A stretch of DNA of 64,000 nt from Echinarachnius parma (lineage: Eukaryota; Echinodermata; Echinoidea; Clypeasteroida; Echinarachniidae), in the NCBI GenBank assembly GCA_037951105.1, contig JBAMJV010007730.1, positions 62,001 to 126,000 on the forward strand, in the 5' to 3' direction. The notes beneath the pieces were generated by a model. It saw nothing but the letters and a program-made list of their open reading frames with translations. It made no database searches and was not told the origin of the DNA. The position numbers and the translations under genes are program-made. The stretch's first letter is position 1. Each line of letters opens with the position of its first letter. This document shows positions 58,154 to 64,000 of the stretch, in pieces.

Positions 58154-58750
58154 ATGTTTGCCCATGACAACTTGACAAGTCCCACGGCAGGGCCAGCGAA
58201 TATTACGACAAGTCCCAATTCAGACGACTTTGGCTGGTCTATCGGCGGGATCGAGCACAGCGCTTTAGCGCGCAGCGCATACGGCTTGATCGGCATCTCG
58301 GGAATGTTCGGGAACGCGCTGGTGTGCATCGTGATGTTTCGCGTTCCCGCGCTCCGCACGCGCACCAGTAAGTTCATCATCAACCTCGCCATAACCGACT
58401 TCTTATCCTGCTTCTTGATGATCCCGGTGCACGTGTTCCCGAACGCCAACCCGAGGATTCCCGCGGGAATATGGGGCGAGTTGGTGTGCCGTTTGTACGT
58501 GTCCAAGTTCCTCACGTGGATGCCGGCAATCGCGTCCATCTATTGCCTCACCGCCATCACTCTGGAGAGGTACGTTGCTGTGGTCTACCCAGCCAAGTAC
58601 AAGACATTCTTCTCGACCAAAAAAATCCCCTTCGTCTTCTTTGTCTGCTGGGTGATGAGTTTCATGCAACTGTTTTTCATCTTCATAGTCTACGATGTCC
58701 AGGATGGCAAGTGCGTATTGGTGCCCTACCCGACATTTGCACACCAAGTG
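58154..58750 (+). CDS. GPCR D, exon 1 (N-terminus to extracellular loop 2)
   Basis: The exon encodes 199 residues, the same length and landmarks as C: NLT and NIT glycosylation sites, GN, LAITD, VCRLY, ERY, CWVMSF, and DGKC in loop 2. The residues after ERY read VAVVYPAKY where C has VAVVHPTKY; loop 2 and TM4 hold most other changes. It ends CAAGTG|GTAAGC, phase 0, a better donor than in C. Exons 2 and 3 do not occur before the right edge, so intron 1 exceeds 5.2 kb. Confidence 0.92.
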
Positions 58751-59439
58751 GTAAGCTATATCTCAGTCTGGGAATTAATTGGTTTCAAAAACGAAATAAT
58801 GCCAAAATCATTTCGGAAATTTATTTGTAAGACAGTTTTCATATAACAAATTAAATCAACAGAAGCGTATACTCAGTAAAAGGGTTACTCAAATTAAACG
58901 AGCTCTGTATCTAGTAAAATTTGTCGACATGAATTGTGCAAAAACTGACAAAGGGTTGAAAGTGATCTGATATGTCCACTGATGGGCGATGTTTGAACAT
59001 AGTAAATTGACGTCATGACCAAAAATGAGCGAAATTATAAAATGATAATTGCTAACTCATTGCACTATAGTGTGGAGAGTTGAAACACTCACAGGGAGGC
59101 TTTCAAATGCGAATACTCAATACTACAATAATTATCTTAATAATGAAACGGAAAATCGGAAGACCGAATCCTACATGGTCAATGTCTCTATAGGTCAATA
59201 ATACAACGAGGTATGTGAGAACTGCTAGAGTTCTAGGTAAGTTTTGAGGAATTAAACAACTTGATATACTAGATTTCTTTAACAGCGTATTTATCAACAC
59301 ATTTCATTTATTTATTTAAATGTCGCTATTATAAAAACTTTAATAAAAGACAAATGGAGTACAAAATGAAACCTTTCGAAAGTATTTCCTCAATATCCAT
59401 TAATCACCTAAGCAATTGCTAAGGCCTAAGTCGCATATT
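58751..59439. other. GPCR D intron 1, proximal part
   Basis: 58787-58920 matches C intron 1. 58960-59290 is a dispersed repeat also at 31800-32050. No gene. Confidence 0.5.
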
Positions 59440-59760
59440 CAATATTCAATATTTTATTTTATTCGTCCAACTCAATGGAAACCTGTCCTGGGTTCACAAA
59501 AATCACAATTCTTAACATCAACATTAAAACATCAAAAAGCATGAAGATATATACAGCGTAAAACACCATTATAAAGATTAAAATTAAGAAAGAGCAAGTG
59601 AGTGGCGAGCGAGATACAGAAAAAAAGAAGAATAGGGAAACGTGAAAAGGCAAAAGGAGAGAAGATGAGAAAGAGAATAAAAGGGAAAAGGAGAAAGGGA
59701 TACATTATGTCATAAGAGTTACATGTATAATACATTCATATGAACACTTGAAATATTTTA
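59440..59760 (-). mobile_element. LINE 3' end (minus)
   Basis: On minus: gtgaacccaggacaggtttc, cattgagttggacgaataaa, then ataaaatattgaatattgaa, a short repeated tail with a poly(A)-like signal. Upstream is purine-poor 3' UTR without coding motifs. Confidence 0.55.
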
Positions 59761-60302
59761 TTTATGCAAGACTATGCAAAAAGATCAAAAGCAAACTACC
59801 AATCAAGGCCAGGTAATACAATGTCTAAGTGTATGGCATCAACACAGATATAGCAAGTCCTATTAATTAAATTAAATATACTTACAATTTTACCAATAAA
59901 CACTTGTAACATACTGATTGCGTTTGCCCCACCTGAGCTCTTCAATATTCACCTTATGTATCTGTCTTTGGTTTGTGATATCGCAATTATTTGTTGAATT
60001 GGCTGAATTTTATCAAGTTATTGTTGAGAACTTTGGAAATCAACTATTTGAAATCAACCTGTGTAACTGCACGGGCACCATATTGACTTTACCACATACA
60101 TACTACTAGTGCAAGATTGTGTAGTACGTTGCATTTGTATGGGACAATGTGCATTCATATATTGAAAGTGCCCTATTCAAGGACAAACAGTGACTTCACC
60201 ACATACAGTCTGTGCCAAGTTTGTGCACTGGTTATGAATAAGCCATGGAACATTCATCTATAGAAAGTACCTTATTCAGCGACTCAATGCCAGCTTTACT
60301 CT
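59761..60302. other. No gene recognised
   Basis: AT-rich intron DNA. Repeated phrase cattcatctatagaaagtacc/cattcatatattgaaagtgcc (60153, 60250) hints at a short duplication. Confidence 0.4.
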
Positions 60303-60775
60303 ATGGCTTTAAATTGGACCCACCTCTTTCTTATTTTGACTGTTCTATTATATGCAACTCGTCATGAATGGAATCGACTCTTCACAGACAAGATACTAAA
60401 GGACCTACAGAATACAACGTACTTTGACACTTATTCCATAGTTGATGACTTGAAACATAGGTATGCCGAAGAAAAATCCATGAAAATAAATACAGTAGTG
60501 ATTTAAGACTAGTTTTCTGATGCCAAATCTCACTTAGCTGCCAATTTACGCCCCACCCACATTTAGCGTCCGGAATCGGCGGCGTGATCGACGTGTGATT
60601 GACAATTCATTTGTTTACGTCATGACGCGTCATCTACAGAATTTAATTCATTGGTCCGGTCTTTAGATGACGTCACATTTTGGCGATTTAAAAGGGGCGT
60701 TCCCAGGACAATTAGATATTTAATAATTACCCCAAAATTGATTGATTTCATGAGAAATGACTGCTAAATTCTTTT
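60303..60775 (+). repeat. Dispersed repeat containing the array seed
   Basis: ggaatcgactcttcacagac (60370) is the core of the tandem array that follows. 60420-60455 and 60635-60770 match 13905-14115. A 67-residue frame here contains NRLFTDKILKDL, the same wording and frame as the array (NRLFTDKLLTTDV). No known domain is recognised. Confidence 0.6.
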
Positions 60776-60855
60776 TCTTCGGGAAAAATTACTTATAGAG
60801 AGCCGAATTGTGAAAATTAGGCCATTTAGACGCTGTAGTTCCTTTAAAACTACCG

Positions 60856-62070
60856 ACCGATGTCATCCCCCCGCACGTCTCGCTCCTCAGGTAATTCCCC
60901 TTTGGGAATCGACTCTTTGGGAATCGACTCTTCACAGACAAGCTACTAACTACCGATGTCATCCACCCGCACGTCTCGCTCCTCAGGGAATTTCCCTTTT
61001 GGAATCGACTCTTCGGGAATCGACTCTTCACAGACAAGCTACTAACTACCGATGTCATCCATCCGCACGTCTCGCTCCTCAGGGAATTCCCCTTTGGGAA
61101 TCGACTATTCACATACAAGATACTACCGATTTCATCCACCCGCACGTCTCGCTCCTCAGGGAATTCCCCTTTGGGAATCGACTCTTCGGGAATCGACTCT
61201 TCACAGACAAGCTACTAACTACCGATGTCATCCATCCGCACGTCTCGCTCCTCAGGGAATTCCCCTTTGGGAATCGACTCTTCGGGAATCGACTCTTCAC
61301 ATACAAGCTACTAACTACCGATTTCATCCATCCGCACGTCTCGCTCCTCAAGGAATTCCCCTTTGGGAATCGACTCTTCACAGACAAGCTATTAATTACC
61401 GATGTCATCCATCCGCACGTCTCGCTCCTCAGGGAATTCCCTTTGGGAATCGACTCTTCGGGAATCGACTCTTCACATACAAGCTACTAACTACCGATTT
61501 CATCCATCCGCACGTCTCGCTCCTCAAGGAATTCCCCTTTGGGAATCGACTCTTCACAGACAAGCTATTAATTACCGATGTCATCCATCCGCACGTCTCG
61601 CTCCTCAGGTAATTCCCCTTTGGGAATCGACTCTTCGGGAATCGACTCTTCACAGACAAGCTACTAACTACCGATGTCATCCATCCGCACGTCTCGCTGC
61701 CCAGGGAATTCCCCTTTGGGAATCGACTCTTCGGGAATCGACTCTTCACATACAAGCTACTAACTACCGATTTCATCCATCCGCACGTCTCGCTCCTCAA
61801 GGAATTCCCCTTTGGGAATCGACTCTTCACAGACAAGCTACTAACTACCGATTTCATCCATCCGCACGTCTCGCTCCTCAAGGAATTCCCCTTTGGGAAT
61901 CGACTCTTCACAGACAAGCTATTAATTACCGATGTCATCCATCCGCACGTCTCGCTCCTCAGGGAATTCCCCTTTGGGAATCGACTCTTCGGGAATCGAC
62001 TCTTCACAGACAAGCTACTAACTACCGGTGTCATCCACCAGCACGTCACGCTCCACAGGGCTTCAAACTC
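60856..62070. repeat. Tandem array, ~14 units of 80/81 or 96 bp
   Basis: Unit: accgatgtcatccatccgca, cgtctcgctcctcagggaat, tcccctttgggaatcgactc, then optional ttcgggaatcgactc, then ttcacagacaagctactaa. Short units lack the optional 15-16 bp. Unit starts lie near 60856, 60952, 61048, 61124, 61221, 61317, 61398, 61494, 61574, 61671, 61767, 61848, 61928 and 62025. Stop-free frames exist on plus (two) and minus, e.g. ESTLHRQATNYRCHPSAR. The last plus frame continues to 62229 with a Lys/Arg-rich tail. Confidence 0.92.
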
Positions 62071-62230
62071 AAATACGCGATTGGCAGCGAATTCATAAGC
62101 TTGGGATATCAAAAAAGCAAAAAAACACATCGTGGAAGTAAAGGAAAAGCTAGATCAAAGATTTGTCAGCATCAAACTACCATATATGCACCTAAGGATG
62201 TTGCTAACTCACCAATACCTATTGATTAGA

Positions 62231-63830
62231 ACAAGAAAAGAAAGGAACATTGAAAAACGACATACATGTATGTATAAATAATTTAAAATCAATTATCTTG
62301 CAAAAATCAAACAACGTACAATTTGACATACCACCTATTCTTTTAACTAATGTACGATCAATTAATAACAAACTTGATGAGATTGATGTTGTGGCTAATA
62401 ATAAAAAACCGTTGATTTTAATTGCATTAACTGAGACATGGACTGACGAAAATACTCCATCTGAATCACTCACTATAAACGGTTTTGTTTTATTTTTAAA
62501 GTCTAGAATAGGAAGAAAGGGTGGAGGTGTTGCGTTATATGTTAGAGATTGTTTTAATCCTCATTATCTGTCTATACCTTTACAAGTAATGAAGTTGAAG
62601 CAATATGGGTTTATACGAGACCGAAATTATTACCACGTCAAATATCATGTATTATTATGTGTGTACTATACTTCCCACCTCGATATCAGTAGCAAAATGA
62701 TCATATTACCTCAGTTATTGATTATGTACTCATGGAACATCCAGATGCCGCTATTTTTGTGGCGGGATATATGAATGATCTGTATATTCAACATATTTTA
62801 AACAATGATGGCTTCCATCAAGGTATACATTTGCCCACAAGAGAGAATAATATTCTAGATAAGATTATCATAATTGTAGCAGATTTTATTCACCTGTAAC
62901 ATTAATGTCGCCTTTTGGTAGGAGTGACCATAATTGTGTATTGTTAGCTCCTTTATCTCCTTCAGTACCAATGTTGCCTATTTGCACCACACAATACACA
63001 CAGGTACCATAGAGCTGTACAGTCCCTGGCATTTAAAGTGTTAAAATGTATATCTAGAGAAAAAAAATGAAGTTAAGAAAAAGTTTATTCGTCCTCTTCC
63101 AGACAGTGGTTTGCGTTCATTTGGTCAATGGATTATTGATACTACCAGGACATAACTGGATAAGTATTTACCTGTTAAAGAAGTCAAAATATGTAAAAAT
63201 GCCTTTATAGAAAATGATAAACCTAAGTGGCGCCGTCTACGAAACAAAGTTGATCGGATGATAATATCTGCTAAAAGATATTATTATAATGTAAGAGTCT
63301 CACATTTAAAACTAATAAACCCAGCAGCTTGCTATAAGCAAATAAAATTCATTACAAAAAAGAGATGTTAACTCACCATGTATTGCTGTCCCAAACGTCG
63401 AACCCGATGATCCTGAGCATCGACAGAAAACCGCAGACGCAAGCAACGAGCACTTCATCTCAGTAGCATCAGACCTTCCGCCCCTTGACAGGAGTTGCTT
63501 ACCAGCATACTTACCGTTGCCATCTGTATGTCCGCGAGTCCAACCTCATGAAGTCTACTTTAAATTACGGAAATTAAATGCAATAAAGCAGGATTATCCG
63601 ATGACATACCTCCACGCGTTGTCCGTGAATTCACATGTGAATTATGCCAACCTCTTGCTGATATTCTTAATGCATCTTTCCAACAGGGCATAGATCCTTG
63701 GCAGTGGAAGAGGGGCCAAATTATTCCCATACCGAAATGTCAACCACCAAAATTAGACCAGCTTCGTCCGATATGTTTAACAAGCCAATTCGCTCAAATT
63801 GCTGAATCATTTGTTATTAAAGAGCAGGCG
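62231..63830 (+). mobile_element. LINE endonuclease and RT start, CR1/Jockey-like, broken
   Basis: 62310-62580 reads as endonuclease: LLTNVRSINNKLDEID, ALTETWTDE with the catalytic Glu, then GRKGGGVALYVRD. Further pieces in other frames: FGRSDHNCVLLAP (about 62915), KWRRLRNKVDRMIISAKRYYY (about 63225) and RT palm start DDIPPRVVREF..WKRGQIIPIPK..LRPICLTSQFAQIAESFV (63595-63815). The copy stops there, before the catalytic Asp boxes. May belong to the same family as 21500-22625. Lies in the presumed intron 1 of GPCR D. Confidence 0.82.
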
Positions 63831-64000
63831 CAGTCCGAGTTTCGGTCGATGATCGATAGGTCTGTCGGTGCCCGTCCGACACTCGGGCGACGTCTAGGCG
63901 GGCTCCACCCAACGTCTTGCCTTGGGTCCTCTGTCACGTCAGCGCTTTGAATATTGTACACATCATACTTCTGAGCAGCCAAGTTCCTACATTGACAGGA
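63831..64000. other. GC-richer end of window, unassigned
   Basis: ctgtcggtgcccgtccgaca..ctcgggcgacg has a small inverted pair; no function is seen. Confidence 0.35.

Noticed and set aside
60856..62070. CRISPR-like array
   Set aside because: Units are adjacent with no unique spacers and the DNA is animal; it is an ordinary tandem repeat.

Overview
The window is animal nuclear DNA. It has spliceosomal introns with GT..AG borders, small GC-rich coding exons in AT-rich DNA, several clades of non-LTR retrotransposon, tRNA-derived SINE sequence, microsatellites and very many short inverted-repeat DNA transposons. The receptor type and repeat style fit a marine invertebrate, most likely a deuterostome (echinoderm, hemichordate or cephalochordate); nothing here fixes the species.

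The only host genes I can support are four paralogous class A (rhodopsin-like) GPCR genes, named A to D here. All share one plan: exon 1 (N-terminus to extracellular loop 2, phase 0 end), a short exon 2 (TM5, phase 1 end) and exon 3 (TM6, TM7 and tail). A (minus; exon 1 at 5568-6161, exon 2 at 4341-4470) runs off the left edge before exon 3. B (minus; 24089-24682, 19520-19649, 16908-17326) is complete at 380 aa. C (plus; 34716-35312, 40570-40705, 41513-41877) is complete at 365 aa. D (plus; exon 1 at 58154-58750) runs off the right edge. B and C are head to head, giving the order <A <B C> D>. A/B and C/D are sister pairs whose 5' flanks and intron ends are also duplicated, so the locus grew by segmental duplication.

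Nearly everything else is mobile or repetitive DNA. LINE remnants: RNase H type in A (2.2-3.4 kb); ORF1-like and RT 3' end in B intron 1 (20.7-22.6 kb); RT and endonuclease on minus (28.8-31.8 kb); Tx1/L1-like in C intron 1 (36.8-39.5 kb) between two (GT)n tracts; endonuclease/RT at 62.2-63.8 kb. Cut-and-paste derivatives: several TTAA-flanked MITE families, TA-flanked foldbacks with CAGGGTGGCCC ends, two hAT-type elements with exact 8-bp target duplications (48.6-49.9 and 52.3-53.3 kb), a small element with a 9-bp duplication (6.73 kb), and a ~5 kb structure at 46.5-51.7 kb whose inverted arms are 160-bp tandem repeats. A ~1.2 kb tandem array of 80/96-bp units lies at 60.86-62.07 kb.

Because the GPCR segments are duplicated, the paralogues act as empty-site controls, so several insertions can be ordered and their target duplications read directly. 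The most informative points are a sharp low-divergence tract in exon 1 of C and D (likely gene conversion), a duplicated 5' splice site after exon 2 of C, the LINE inside a GT microsatellite, and a MITE whose removal restores a reverse-transcriptase reading frame.
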